Origin: Carex sylvatica
Taxonomy: Eukaryota > Streptophyta > Magnoliopsida > Poales > Cyperaceae
Direction of reading: 5' to 3'
NCBI GenBank assembly: GCA_964058845.1
Contig: CAXKVR010000031.1
Coordinates: 1 to 64,000, forward strand
Length of the DNA stretch: 64,000 bases
The notes below the pieces were generated by a model. That model did no database searches. It was not told where the DNA came from and saw only the letters and a list, made by a program, of their open reading frames with translations. A program made the translations under genes and the position numbers. This document shows, in pieces, positions 23,143-33,754 of this stretch. The number at the start of each line of letters is the position of its first letter. Position 1 is the first letter of the stretch.

Positions 23143-23538
23143 GAGTGAGTCTATGTAACTATGCATAGCACAGATGGGTCTGTACTACGGATCAATATTT
23201 TCGTTTTAAAAATTCTAACAGTCGATCTGAACTGTTCAACATAGTTTCTATATGAATATGTACTTGCAGACTGAATTTCACATTTTTTTAGAATTTTTTT
23301 ACTATTTTTTAAGATAGGTGAAAAAGTACTTGATCTGAAAATTTTGGACTACTCAAAAACAGTGATTTTCTATCTATCTTAAAAAATAGTAAAAAAAATT
23401 CTTAAAAAAAATATAAATTTTGATCTGCAAACATATATTCATATTAAAATCATCTTGAATGGTTCGAATCGACAGTTATAATTTTCAAAACAAAGATATT
23501 AATATGTAGTATGGACTTATGCATAGTACCATAGACTC
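23143..23538. mobile_element. Shared-core foldback element, GAGTGAGTCTATGG tips
   Basis: The tip GAGTGAGTCTATGTAACTAT on the left pairs with GCATAGTACCATAGACTC on the right. The inner stem is CTATTTTTTAAGATAGGTGA against ATCTATCTTAAAAAATAG. Interior modules match the copy at 31473-31887. No target duplication is readable, so the limits are approximate. Confidence 0.75.
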
Positions 23539-23658
23539 AATATTATCTAACAATTAGAAATTAACAATTCAATTTTAATGTGCTGCTGCTTTTTTTTTTT
23601 TTTTGCTTCTTAAACGCCCGTAGGCTTCATTCATACAATCAGAGTTTACATAAAATTC

Positions 23659-24501
23659 CTATACTTCTACTCTGCAATTGGTGAGAGCTTGAGCTGAAGG
23701 AGCGAGTTTAACCCACTTTATAAAATTCTCATTGACCGAGTACTCCAAACTCCTTGATAAAATATCCATCCCCAAAATAAACAAATACGGGGATAAAGCA
23801 CAGCCTTGCCTTAGCCCCACCTCAGGTCTGAAAAAACCATCCCCATGCCTATTTAATATTACCGAATACTCTGCAGACCTTACACATGTCATGACCCAGT
23901 CAGTGAAAGGGGTCGGCCACCCATATAGTAGTAGGACATCCCTTATATAATCCCAACTCATTCTATCAAAGGCTTTAGATAAATCGAGTTTTAAGCAAAA
24001 ATCTTCACCTTTATAGGAGCTGGATCGGAATGAGTGTAGCACTTCTCTCAAGAGGATCACATTTTCGGATATCTCCCTGTCCGGAACAAAAGTACTTTGA
24101 CTTGGAGATACACACCTTGCAATAAACGGCCTTAACCTAGCAGCCAAGATTTTTGAGATGAGTTTATATAACACGTTGCAAACCGAGATAGGACGGAAGT
24201 CGGTCAGCTTTGTAGGGTTATCACACTTCAGCACTAGGACAAGATTAGATCTTGCTGTCTGCCTCGGTAATGTGTTATTTCTAAAGAACTGATTGACTTG
24301 ATCAACAATGGATGGTCCAAACAACTCCCAGTTCGCTTGAATAATCCTAGCATTAAATCCATCGGGACCCGGCGCCTTATCAGGCCCGAGTGACATCATG
24401 GCATTCTTTATTTCAAGGGTAGTGGGCATCATTAGCAAGTGTTGGTGAGCAGTAGAAGGGATTTTGGGAATTTGGTTGAGGGGATCAGGTGGATAAGTCA
24501 T
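23659..24501 (-). pseudogene. LINE ORF2, reverse transcriptase portion (truncated)
   Basis: 280-codon frame with RT blocks: APGPDGFNARII, RPISVCNVLYKLISKILA, QSTFVPDREISENV, motif A KLDLSKAFDRMSWDY and motif B GLRQGCALSPYLFI. It then runs as VKLAPSAQALTNC and breaks into a few unrelated residues and a stop where the (F/Y)ADD motif C should follow. The catalytic pair of aspartates is therefore lost. The deletion joins RT directly to the element's 3' tail at about 23680. The true ORF2 continued upstream; the first Met here is not a start. Confidence 0.9.
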
Positions 24502-24629
24502 GCACAGCTTCTGACATGGTTGACCTGCATAAATGGAATGGAAATGAAAGCTGTTTTTATGTTCTTTTCACCTGAGATTAGGTTGTTGTGTTTAGGGTTT
24601 AGGCTGTTGTACTGGACAACAAATATCAC

Positions 24630-24831
24630 AATTCTAGCCTCTTGGATATATATATATATATATATATATATAAATCAATTATTAAAGAATTGGAGGTTAT
24701 AATCAATCTTATATTTTTTTTCTAAAAATTAAATGAGCTCATTTTTTGAAAATTATCTGCTAATCCCAGGTATATATATCCAAAAGCTCATTTCAGGTGA
24801 ATTGTGATATCTGTTGGAATTCTAGCCTCTT
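24630..24831. repeat. 14-bp direct repeat bracketing an AT-rich insert inside the LINE
   Basis: AATTCTAGCCTCTT occurs at 24630-24643 and 24818-24831. The 174 bp between the two copies include a (TA)n tract of about 30 bp. On the coding strand the ORF2 linker frame stops just inside this segment. It may be a later insertion with target duplication, or a repair scar tied to the loss of the EN-RT linker. Confidence 0.55.
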
Positions 24832-25781
24832 CTCAATCTCCCTAGTGCACTCGTTTACCTGCTGTGAGTTAAGCTGGAGCATTTCCTTCTCTAATTCTTT
24901 GAGTTTCATATTTGGGCTTTTATTAGTTTCGGCCCACTCTCTGATTCTCTTTTTGAAATGCATTCGGGTTTGACCCCAAACTTCATGCCCCAACTGAACT
25001 GACTCCTGAAAAATATCATTGAACCCTTCACATGCCATCCACCAATTTTCACACCTGAACCGTTTTTTTCCCTGCTTTGACCCGTGTCAGTTTGTAACAG
25101 GATGGGAAGATGGTTTGAATTAAATCTAGGTAGATGAAATACCATCGCCTTTCTAAAAATTAAGGTCCAATCCAAAGTGGCAACGGCCCTATCTAGGCAT
25201 TCAGAAATGTTGTCATACCCGGCCCGCTTATTCGACCAAGTATAAGCGGGGCCATGATATCCCAAGTCCAAGAGGGCTGCTGAGTCAGCCCAGACTTTAA
25301 ACCCCACATTGGCCGGCCCCAATGAGCTGCTGCCTCCGCACTTCTCCTCCGAAATCATGATAGCGTTAAAATCCCCTAGTACACACGCGGGCCTGTGCTG
25401 ATTTGAAATCTCATACTCAATCTCGGCCCAGATTGACCTATTCTGAGATCTTGCCGGGTCGCCATACACAGCTACCAACAACCATTCTAGGCCCCCATTT
25501 TTCTCTTGAACTTCGGCAATTATTAAGTGCTTTTTCTTTTTTGTAACTCTAATGTTGTAATTATTGTTCCACAGCAACCACAAACCTCCAGATATACCAG
25601 TTGAGTCTACCACTACATAATTGCATAGGTTTGTTTCTCGCGCTCTTTTATCCGCCACAGACCCACCACATCTAGTTTCGGATAAGAACACAATCTCCGC
25701 CCCTGAACAGTGAAGGTAACAATTTAACGTGGCAATTGTCGTGCCTCCACTACCCCGACAATTCCACGACAGTAGCTTCAT
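24793..25781 (-). pseudogene. LINE ORF2, endonuclease portion (frameshifted)
   Basis: From the ATG at 25781: MKLLSWNCRGSGG opens an exonuclease-endonuclease-phosphatase domain, with LSETRC (catalytic Glu), YGDP, GDFNAI, YTWSN and LDRA in order. The expected SDH near the end reads SNH (RFNSNHLPIL), so a catalytic Asp is changed to Asn. A frameshift at about 25040-25060 moves the continuing linker (ACEGFNDIFQESVQLGHEVW) into another frame that runs to 24793. Without these lesions this would be a normal plant L1 endonuclease. Confidence 0.9.
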
Positions 25782-25788
25782 ATATCCA

Positions 25789-26754
25789 TCATCTAGGCCT
25801 TTTAAGAGAGGAAGAGAAAGATCTGTTTGGTGTAGAGTTTGCTAGGCCTGAGGCCACATTGTTTTTGGACCCCAATATATCATTTGCCCAGCTCCTATCA
25901 TGCTGATCACTTGACTCAAAACTTCTTTTAAAACCCAGGTTTGAACCACCGTCAGACTCATTTGGCACCACACTTGAGTCCATCATCCAGGCTCCCAACT
26001 TGGGCTCCTTGATATCCTTTCTAGAAACTCTATCTTTGTAAGCCAATTTTAAAGCTAACTCCATCAGTCTTCTATGGTCTAGACACATTCCCATATCATG
26101 CCCCAGCTTGCCGCAAAATTGGCAAATGCGTGAAGCCCGCTCATAGTAAAAGTGAATTATAAAATCTCCTATGGACTGGTGCGTGAACTTTGCTTTATCC
26201 TTCAGGGGTTCACGAATATCCACCTTTATTTTCATCTTAATAAACTTTCTGCTCCCCGAGAACCCTTCAGTTGGTAACGACACCAGGGTGCCGATGGCTT
26301 CACCAATCATATCCAGACCCTCTTCATTAACAGCATTTATAGGCATGTTATAGAATTGCACCCAAAGGTCAACATACTCGAATCTGTCAGGAGATAGGTC
26401 CACTTGTGAACTCACCAACCTGGTAGCAACAATGTCGCCTCTGAAACCCCACGGTCCACCCGAGTGCACCTTATTCTTTTCCTCAAGGCTTACAAATTCC
26501 ACTAGGTAACAGGCCTTGGCAACTTGTTTGAAGCCGGTGCCAGGGTCAGACCCCCACGATTTAATCATCCAACTGGAGAATGAAGAATCTAACATTGTTC
26601 TGTTCGTAATCACCTTTGCAAGTAAACACCTTTCTCAAGCCGTAGTGACCGCTGCCCTTTCCGGTAACTGAATCACCTCATCTTGTTGCTCATCAGTTTT
26701 GAGATCAATGAACTTTCTAATTAGAGCCTCATCGTCACTGGTCATGTCTGCCAT
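25789..26754 (-). pseudogene. LINE ORF1 (DUF4283 / CCHC knuckle) with an in-frame stop
   Basis: The natural start is probably the ATG at 26754 (MADMTSDDEALIRKFIDLK). An in-frame TGA at 26636-26638 separates it from the downstream part that begins ERCLLAKVITNRTM. The body is a DUF4283-like domain followed by a zinc knuckle CQFCGKLGHDMGMC (C-X2-C-X4-H-X4-C). It ends 8 bp before the ORF2 start. Family knowledge: ORF1 proteins bind the element RNA. The TGA sits where ORF1 homologues often have another residue before ERCLL; a CGA-to-TGA change is plausible. Confidence 0.85.
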
Positions 26755-26832
26755 GGGTTTAGGGAGTGTTTTTGTTGGTAGCAGCGTGTTTTGGGGTAGA
26801 GGAGGAGAAGAAGTTTTGATCGAAGGAAGGAC

Positions 26833-27684
26833 TCAGAGGGGATTAATTTTATTTGGAAATGTTGATTTTGGCAGATTTCTCACGTGTGATTTTAGGGCTG
26901 TGGATGAATGTAATGTGGCATATATCAGAGAGTATTGTTTACTGGTAAGGAACTGTTTAAGAGTCAAAGGGTGTGGCCCTAAAATAGATTTCTTATTTAT
27001 AGTGGATTTGAACGTAAGATTGTCAATCCTCTGCACTGGAAACAGAGAAAATTTCCTCTTCCCCCGCATAGTAGGATTTTCCTCCTTTTTAGACAAATCC
27101 ACAAAGTTTTCCTTAGAGTTAGTGCCCAGATAACTTATTTTCAAATCCACCTCGGTGATCACAGGTCCTGTGCAGCCATATTTGGGGACTTGATTGGGAT
27201 TTGTGATACCAGAGGATACACATTTTCGTAAGGAGATCATTCTAGCGGGCCCCACCTGATTCCCTTCTGCCTTGACTTCCTCATTCCCATGATTGCAATC
27301 AATCAAATCCTTAGATTGAGGGAATATCACCGTTTGCATAGAAAATTCAGCCTTCTTCCTAGTACAACATCCAAAGGGAGGTGCACCTGGTTCATGTGCC
27401 ACACCCGTGAATCAGAAATCAGCTTCACCATTAAGCTTAGTAGAATGAGCTGCAGTTCTTGAGGCTGCAACAGAGGGAGTTTGCGAATGGTAGGGATGTG
27501 CTAAATTCACATCAAGAGGGGTTGGAGGTAAGGAAAGAGGGGCAAGGTATATAGGCAAAGAGCCTACTAAAGCTTGAGTTAGGATTGTGATAGCTCCTAC
27601 ATGCATTAGAGAGTAAGAATAAGAGAGGTAAGGATGATAGTAATCGTGAGTATAGTAGAGAAAGGGGGAGAGGAAAGTAGCCAT
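26833..27684 (-). other. Long leader frame of the LINE, unknown product
   Basis: From an ATG at 27684 (MATFLSPFLYYTHDYYHPYL) the frame runs to 26833, broken only by a TGA at 27412-27414. It is in the same frame as ORF1, and no other stop lies between 26833 and the ORF1 ATG. It lies inside the LINE boundaries given by the target duplication. It may be an N-terminal extension of ORF1, a C-rich leader that lacks stops by composition, or transduced host sequence. I recognise no domain. Confidence 0.4.
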
Positions 27685-27903
27685 GAATCAGAGCTCTATC
27701 TGTGTCTCTCCATATCTTGCATGCTTATATCTCACCTAATGTTGTGCTGCTGCTTATAGCTAGGCCTTAAATGAGAAGATAATAATTACATATTAGGTAG
27801 GTCCTTTTGCATTTAACGAGAAGATAATCATCAGAAGGCGATAATTGATTGATAATTAGCACCTCAAAAAGGACCGTTAGTCCGTTACCGTTACACGGCA
27901 ATT

Positions 27904-28356
27904 TAGGGATGCATAAAAATTCATAGTTCGTGATTCGATTCGAGTTTGATTTGAAAAAGTTTTTAAAAAATTCGATTCGAAATAGTTTGAAATTAATTCA
28001 AACTAAATTTAAACTGGAACTGGTTCGTTCGAAATAGGTTCGCAAACTATTCTAGTTCGAAATTCAAAGTAACGTGAACCGTTGATTTTTACTGATGACT
28101 TATGTTCGCTGATGACTTAAAAGTTAAAACATAAGGCCGTCCAGCCAAAAGTCATAACTCGTAACTCTCGCTCTCAATTCTAAAATCATAGACGACTTTT
28201 ACCTCTCGCTTTCGGGAACTACAATTACTCTTCTTTGTCGTAAAAAAGTTCTTAAAAAATTTGAAATTGAGTTCGTAAAAAATTCAATTCGAAATTAATT
28301 CAAATCAAATTCGAACTGAAGTAAGTTCAATTGGGTTCGATTTGTTTGCAGCCCTA
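27904..28356. repeat. hAT-like element with many AATTCGA units
   Basis: Starts TAGGGATGCATAAAAATTC and ends GTTTGCAGCCCTA, imperfect inverted ends of the TAGGGCTGCA kind. The interior is full of TTCGAAAT and AATTCGAA variants. No clear 8-bp duplication. Confidence 0.5.
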
Positions 28357-28425
28357 CATGGGATACATCCGCCAACTGTTCAGACTTCTCAATTTTACTT
28401 GGACTCTCCTTTTACGGGATTTATA

Positions 28426-28516
28426 AAACAAACCAATATGGGCCGAAGCCCATAAAGCCCAATAGCGACAGAAACAAACCAATATGGGCCGAAGCCCATA
28501 ACGCCCAATAGCGTCA
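28426..28516. promoter_or_regulatory. 46-bp tandem repeat with GGGCC/GCCC palindromes (site II-like)
   Basis: Two units with period 46 bp, each holding ATGGGCCGAAGCCCATA followed by GCCCAATAGCG. TGGGCC/GGCCCA motifs resemble site II elements of plant housekeeping promoters, which TCP factors bind. No gene starts within several hundred bases on either side that I can support, so this may be an orphan or copied promoter. Confidence 0.45.
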
Positions 28517-28993
28517 ACAGCACAATTCAACTATTCTCTTCCTCTCCAACTTGACAAAAACAAATAAACAGGTTTCAATTTTCACAGTATCTTTAGTAAC
28601 TAATTTCAAAACTTTGAGATCCGACTCTTACCGGGAGACGACTGAACCCAAGTCACAAGAGAAAGTAATGGATTTGTATATATGGTGGATATATATGCTT
28701 ATATTATTTTCGAGATTATGATGAGACTGACAAACATATATATATTTTCGAATACCTAGGTCGATATTACAATATATATATATAATCAGTGCTAAAAAAA
28801 TAAGACTAAACTAGTTTTAGAGTATCTCTGAACAAATCAATAAGCAATAGTGTCGAGAGAAAAGTTTAACTTATTTTTTTTATTCGTAACATAAAAAAAA
28901 AATGAACTTCATACAACAAATGCGGAATTATTCCACGTTTTGCATGGAGAAAAATGCGAAATAATTCAGTATTTTTGCCTTAGCCGTTGAGAG

Positions 28994-29295
28994 CATAGTG
29001 ACAAATGAATTATTCGGGTTCGGTTTGGCGAGGTCAAAAATTCATGATTCGGAAATAATTCGGATATAATTCAAAAATGATTCAAAATTATACAGACTAG
29101 AGATCTCAGTTCTGCAAGAGAGCAAAAACAAAAAAATGTTATGGAAAAAATTCGCGAATCATTTGGAAAATTCGGAAAATATTAATTGTAAAATTTGCGA
29201 ATTATTCGGATTTAATTCGGTCAAAGTTTGGTCAACCGAATAATTTGGTGTTCAGTTTAATTATTCGGATTTAATTCACGAATCTTGTGACTATG
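28994..29295. mobile_element. hAT-type MITE, CATAGTGACAA family, copy 2
   Basis: 302 bp, ends CATAGTGACAAATGAATTA and CACGAATCTTGTGACTATG, flanked by a perfect 8-bp duplication GTTGAGAG (28986-28993 and 29296-29303). It is homologous to 16499-16756 but carries an extra GCGAATCATTTGGAAAATTC segment. Confidence 0.93.
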
Positions 29296-29303
29296 GTTGA
29301 GAG

Positions 29304-29936
29304 CACGTACGCTTCGAGAGGAGTTGGACCGGGCGGGAATATTTTTTTTAATGTCATCCCTTTTATATAATTATATTATGTACTTTGACGTGATATATTT
29401 TCATCCCGTTATGATGTACTTAATTTGACATCATCATTGTGTATTTTATTTTCTTCTTTACTTATTTGTTAGTTTACTTTATATTGTAATAATTATTCTT
29501 ATTGCATAATCAAATTTCATAAAAAAATATAATCAAACGCAGAATATATAATTATATGCAAACACAAAATATTACCAATAAGCAACTGTTTTTTGGAAGC
29601 TATAACGCTGAATTATTAGGTGTTTGTGACAGGTCACATGTTCAAAATTTAATATTTACTGAAATTTATAAAAAAAAACTCCTTGGGTACTTAATTAACC
29701 CTTTCCTTTCCTAAAAAAATAGATACTCATAATTTGAAATATTTACCAAGGCAAGTGTTCCAAATTCTATGTTACAGAAATAATTACTAAATATATGCAC
29801 ATTATTCAAATCTTATTATATAATTTTTTTCGGCATTGTTATAATGTTAACCTTTTATTTTTAAAAGTGACAAATTAAATGACTAGCTAGTAAAAATGTA
29901 TAGAAAACAACACGAGGTCTTGCATCCAGCAACCAT
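29304..29936. other. Gene-free AT-rich DNA
   Basis: AT-rich spacer with no open frame or repeat boundary I can support. Confidence 0.4.
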
Positions 29937-30475
29937 ATATTTTTGCTTCTTGTTATATCTCTGATGTGTTTCAAAACATAGCTAGCTTCATTACGTGGCA
30001 TATATATATATATGGTAAACTTGGATTATGGCTTCATAGCTTAAAATCAATTAATATATATATATAACATCAAAGTATTAATTACTAGCATCATATTTGT
30101 ATATTTTTGCTTCTTATATCTGATGTGTTAATTTCAAAACATAGCTTCATTAGAATCCGTATCACCTGATCAGGTATTGAGGTGCAAGTAGAAAATCCGA
30201 ACCGTTCTTTTAGGTTGACGACACAAATCTCAAAGCAGACTCCCTACAGTCATAGTACGTAGAGACCGGATTGAGTTGGGAATTAATCTGAACGGCTCAT
30301 TTTTTTAAAATTTTACCTCAGGTACCTGGGGTTACAGACTCGATCGCTTCATTACGTAGCATATGCATGCATGGTAAACTTGGCTTATGGCTTCATAGCT
30401 TAAAATCAATATATATATATATATAGCAATATATAACACCAAAGTATTAATTACTAACATCATATTTGTATATGC
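29937..30475. repeat. Local tandem duplication, second copy split by a MITE
   Basis: Unit 1 (about 29937-30109) and unit 2 (about 30110-30475 minus the insert) share TTTTGCTTCTT, TGATGTGTT, AAAACATAGC, GCTTCATTACGT, GGTAAACTTGG, TATGGCTTCATAGCTTAAAA and AAAGTATTAATTACTA in the same order. Unit 2 is interrupted by the MITE at 30153-30345. Confidence 0.8.
30153..30345. mobile_element. MITE, CAGGTACC family, perfect 9-bp TSD
   Basis: Left GAATCCGTATCACCTGATC and right ACCTCAGGTACCTGGGG are imperfect inverted ends. Exact 9-bp duplication GCTTCATTA (30144-30152 and 30346-30354). The undisturbed target, GCTTCATTACGTGGCA, is preserved in the upstream tandem unit. The interior has AATCCGAACCGTTCTTTTAG. 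Confidence 0.88.
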
Positions 30476-30789
30476 CAGAGTTTGAGATCAATAGTATAGC
30501 GACATGTGTTATAGCTTCTAAAATCTATTAATTGTATAAGCTTACAAATTGATACTGTTGAAACTACTCTATTTTTTAAAATAATGTGTGTACATGTATA
30601 CTTTAAAAATATTTGAATTTATTAATTTAGAATAAAGTCACGTACGAAGGGGTTAAGTGGTTAAAAATGAATATATTTAAAATCAATTTACAAATTATTA
30701 TTTTTGACCGCTTAACTTTGTACAAAACGAGTTAAAAAAATGTATAAACTTTGTATGTAAAAGCATAATTAAATTGTGAAGTAGATGTA

Positions 30790-30960
30790 TTTCATTGGTT
30801 CGATTTTCAAACCATCTTAATAAATATAAAAAAAATTCAAAAAAAATGTAAAATTTGGTCACCAAGCACATTTTAATATAGATTGAACATCTAACGGTTT
30901 AGATCGGCTTAATTTTTGGACTTTGAAAATCGAAAAACCGAGTCGTTTGTTCCAGAGGCT
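30790..30960. repeat. Half copy of the shared-core foldback family
   Basis: Contains the arm module only once: AAAATTTGGTCACCAAGCAC, then ATTTTAATATAG, AACGGTTTAGATCGGC and TTTTTGGACTTTGAAAATCG. The opposite arm is missing, so this is a solo arm or truncated copy. Confidence 0.65.
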
Positions 30961-31274
30961 AGGAAAAAATATTTTGAACTTAGCCATTCTCTCTCTCTCT
31001 ATATATATATATATAAACAAACTTGAAATTATAACTAAGAAAAAAAAAATCAGATCAACCATATATATATATCCACATGCATTGATCGCATGTTTTTACA
31101 AGCTATGTACCTTATAGTTTCCTACCAAATTTGAGAGAATGTACAAATAATATACACGTACATCGTCCGGTGAAATATATATATATATACAAAGGAAAAA
31201 TAGGATAGCTATGACCGACGACCGACACCATCAGCATGCAGCATCTGATCTGATCTCAAGTGCAAGGTACTTCA

Positions 31275-32203
31275 TTAGAACAGGAAAGCAGTAGGTGTAT
31301 ATGCAGACATGGTTGTAGGAACTTCCATTTCCCTGCATGTGCAATTACAGATCAATGTATATAAAGCTATTATTGTGATCATAATTAACTTCTTAATTAT
31401 TATTTGGAAAAATAAATTGTTTTTTTTTTCTAAAAAGACTTTTTATTAATATTCTTTTAGCTAATATAACAAGAGTCATGAGTTTATATATATATGGTAT
31501 AGACATATCATGGGTTGGTCCGTAATACGGATCAATATTTTTGTTCTCAAAATTCTAATGATCGATTCGAACCGTTCAACATAATCCCTACGTGAATATG
31601 TAATTGCATACCGAATTTTATATTTTTTTAGATTTTTTTTACCATTTTTTAAGATAGGTAGAAAATGACTTGATCTGCAAATTCTGGACCATCCAAAAAC
31701 AGTGATTTTCTACCTATCTTAAAAAATAGTAATAAAAATTCTAAAAAATATAAATTCAGTATGTAAGTACATATTCATATAAAAATCATGTTGAACAGTT
31801 CAGATCGACCGATAAAATTTAAAAAATAAAAATATTAATCTGTATTACGGATCAAATCGTAATATGCATAGTACCATAGACTCACTCATATAACAATCAT
31901 ATAGATGTTTTACCTAAAATCTTCAGTTCTAGATTGCGGCACCCCTCGACCTGTCTGCTTAGCCGAGTTGCGAGCTGCCGAGCCGCACTTTCTGGCTTGA
32001 TGATCCACGTCCTCTAAAATATCTCCAAGTGAAGGTCGCCAATGTCCAAAAGACATCTTTCCGGGTCCCACTCGTCGGTGCCTCTTCCCCCTATACCTGC
32101 CCGTATTAGATGATGGAACCTCCTGTACTGGTCGAGTGGCTAACGATACATCCTCGGGCTGAGCAGCGCGGCAACCGCATTGCACCATCTCAAAAATTCT
32201 CAT
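31275..32203 (-). CDS. Probable small two-exon gene, function unknown
   Basis: Exon 1 32203-31914 and exon 2 31332-31275 give 115 aa with a GT-AG intron (TTTTAG|GTAAAA and CATGCAG|G) and a correct phase (AG|G = Arg). Exon 1 is clearly richer in G and C than its surroundings. The protein is basic, with RGKRHRR, then GHWRPSLGDILEDVDHQ, and ends EMEVPTTMSAYTPTAFLF. No signal peptide or membrane helix is evident. Start choice is uncertain: ATG at 32203, or at 32188 (MVQCGCRAAQ). The WRPSL and PTAFLF-like ends look conserved-gene-like to me, but I cannot place the family. The intron contains a foldback MITE. Moderate confidence that it is a real gene. Confidence 0.5.
31473..31887. mobile_element. 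Shared-core foldback element with perfect 9-bp TSD (in an intron)
   Basis: Tips GAGTCATGAGTTTATATA and CATAGTACCATAGACTCACTC are inverted. Exact 9-bp duplication ATATAACAA (31464-31472 and 31888-31896). The inner stem GATAGGTAGAAAATGAC pairs with its inverse, and CCGTAATACGGATCAATATT recurs on both sides. Same subfamily as 23143-23538. It lies in the intron of the small gene at 31275-32203. Confidence 0.88.
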
Positions 32204-32636
32204 GAGGTTAGATATCAGTGGAAGCAAATAGTGCTTTAGCTTTTTAGTTTGGTTTCCTATAGCTATTAATTTGGATGTATTTCGAAGCTCTCTCTCTCTC
32301 TTTTGTTCTTTCGTGAGAATTCTGCCCGGTTTTTGGTTAGGATTTTATAGAAGGTAAATGAGTAATAAAAATTACCAAGATGCCCCGGAGTGAATGGCAT
32401 CAGCCGGGGTATTTTCGGAACAACTGGTTTTATGTGGATTGTGTCGCAACAGCAAAATGTGACGCGACATTTAGTCAATGTCACTGGATGTATATATATA
32501 TCTTCTGCCACGGTGGCATGCAAGCTGTTACTTCGATGTAAGGGCATTTAGATTTGATGTTGAAATGATTGATGATTCATTCTTAGATTTTCTTTTCCAA
32601 ATGGATATTTTTTGTGTGGACCATGCACTTAATTAT

Positions 32637-32858
32637 GAATTCGTATCCTCTGCATTAACTCAAAAGAGAATCTTTTGTGTTAATGAATTCTGACCATCCA
32701 ATCTATTTTAAGATTCGTGCAAACTAGATTCGCATCAATATTAAATGCCTCCTATATTATAAGCAGGGATCGAATTAGTTTCGTTTAAAATTAGACGGTT
32801 GAGATTCATTAACTCAAAAAAAAAATCATTTTTGAGTTAATGCAGAGGATGCGCATTC
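32637..32858. mobile_element. MITE, CTCTGCATTAACTC family, copy 1
   Basis: Left TATCCTCTGCATTAACTCAA and right TTGAGTTAATGCAGAGGATG are near-perfect inverted ends, with GACGGTTGAGATTCATTAAC inside. Flanks CTTAATTAT and CTTATATGT match 6 of 9. A second copy is at 43402-43619. Confidence 0.75.
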
Positions 32859-33754
32859 CTTATATGTTGCTCTATTTTTTGTTTTTTGTTTTTTTCTAGT
32901 AGAAGAGCTACATTCAGAGACGGACTTAAGATTTTCATCAAGACAGGCAAAAAAATATCAAATTAGATTTAAACCGGTTAATTAATTAGATACTTGATAA
33001 AAAAAAAATAATGCTTTAACTTATACTTTCAAATATTTCTGATTTGTAATTTTTTATTCTCTAACATATAATTATAATTACCAATCATAATTCAAAAAAT
33101 TTATTTTAATTTTAATCCTAAATTTAACTCGAATTACAAATCAAACATTCAGATGGGGATAAAAAGAAATTCAGAAGAGAACAAAATCGATCGAAACGTC
33201 CAGATCTTAACTAAAATTCGAAATCTAAGAAAGACAGCTACCCCCTTGGACTATATGGATCCGCCACTAAATGCATAGGTTATACTATATAAAAATCAAA
33301 CATACTTGATTTGATTTGGTATGAAAATAGATACCAAATCTAAATACGATTACATGAAAATGAATTTAAATACAGTGTACTTGACCTGTTGACCACTAGG
33401 GACAGTCATGCCCAAAAATACAGAGTTTGAGAGGAATTAAACTCTTTCGTTATATATGCATGAAAATGAAAAGCTATAGCACTTTGTAGTTTCCTCCACA
33501 CAAGAGTCCAGATTAAGCAGCTTTCTTCAAGTGGTGCACTTTGCATCCTGCTCTTCTTCTCCCCATGCCTTTGTCATGGAGCTAAATGCTAATTAAATTT
33601 TGCTACTAATAATTTTTCTTTTACATTGATGGGCATTATTAAATCAATCAAATTATATAATATCATGCATCGATCGTTCTTATAAAAGTTTTAAATAAAA
33701 CTATTAAGTGATATAACAATTTATCAACCCTCTATTTTTAGTGGTAGCATATCA
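32859..33754. other. Gene-free AT-rich DNA
   Basis: AT-rich sequence. A mixed-composition patch at 33500-33580 contains CAGCTTTCTTCAAGTGGTGC but has no supported frame or hairpin partner. Confidence 0.4.

Larger units (their letters stand above)
23592..27742 (-). mobile_element. LINE (L1-type non-LTR retrotransposon), degenerate, with 13-bp TSD
   Basis: Minus-strand element of 4.15 kb. A terminal A-tract (T run at 23591-23604 on the plus strand) follows GGGCGTTTAAGAAGC. A 13-bp duplication TGTGCTGCTGCTT flanks it (23579-23591 and 27743-27755), so both ends are defined. Coding order: a leader frame, ORF1 with a CCHC knuckle, ORF2 endonuclease, then part of the reverse transcriptase. The 3' half of ORF2 (YADD motif, thumb and RNase H region) and the linker between endonuclease and RT are deleted. 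Stops and a frameshift interrupt the frames. It is non-functional. Confidence 0.93.

Noticed and set aside
26699..27133. 144-codon plus-strand open frame
   Set aside because: It is the opposite strand of the LINE leader frame, with no features of its own.
27412..27684. 90-codon minus-strand frame as an independent host gene
   Set aside because: It is inside the LINE by the 13-bp target duplication and in frame with ORF1, so it was treated as part of the element.
33500..33540. A miR396-like sequence (CAGCTTTCTTCAAGTG)
   Set aside because: Only a partial resemblance by eye, and no complementary arm lies within ~150 bp to form a precursor.
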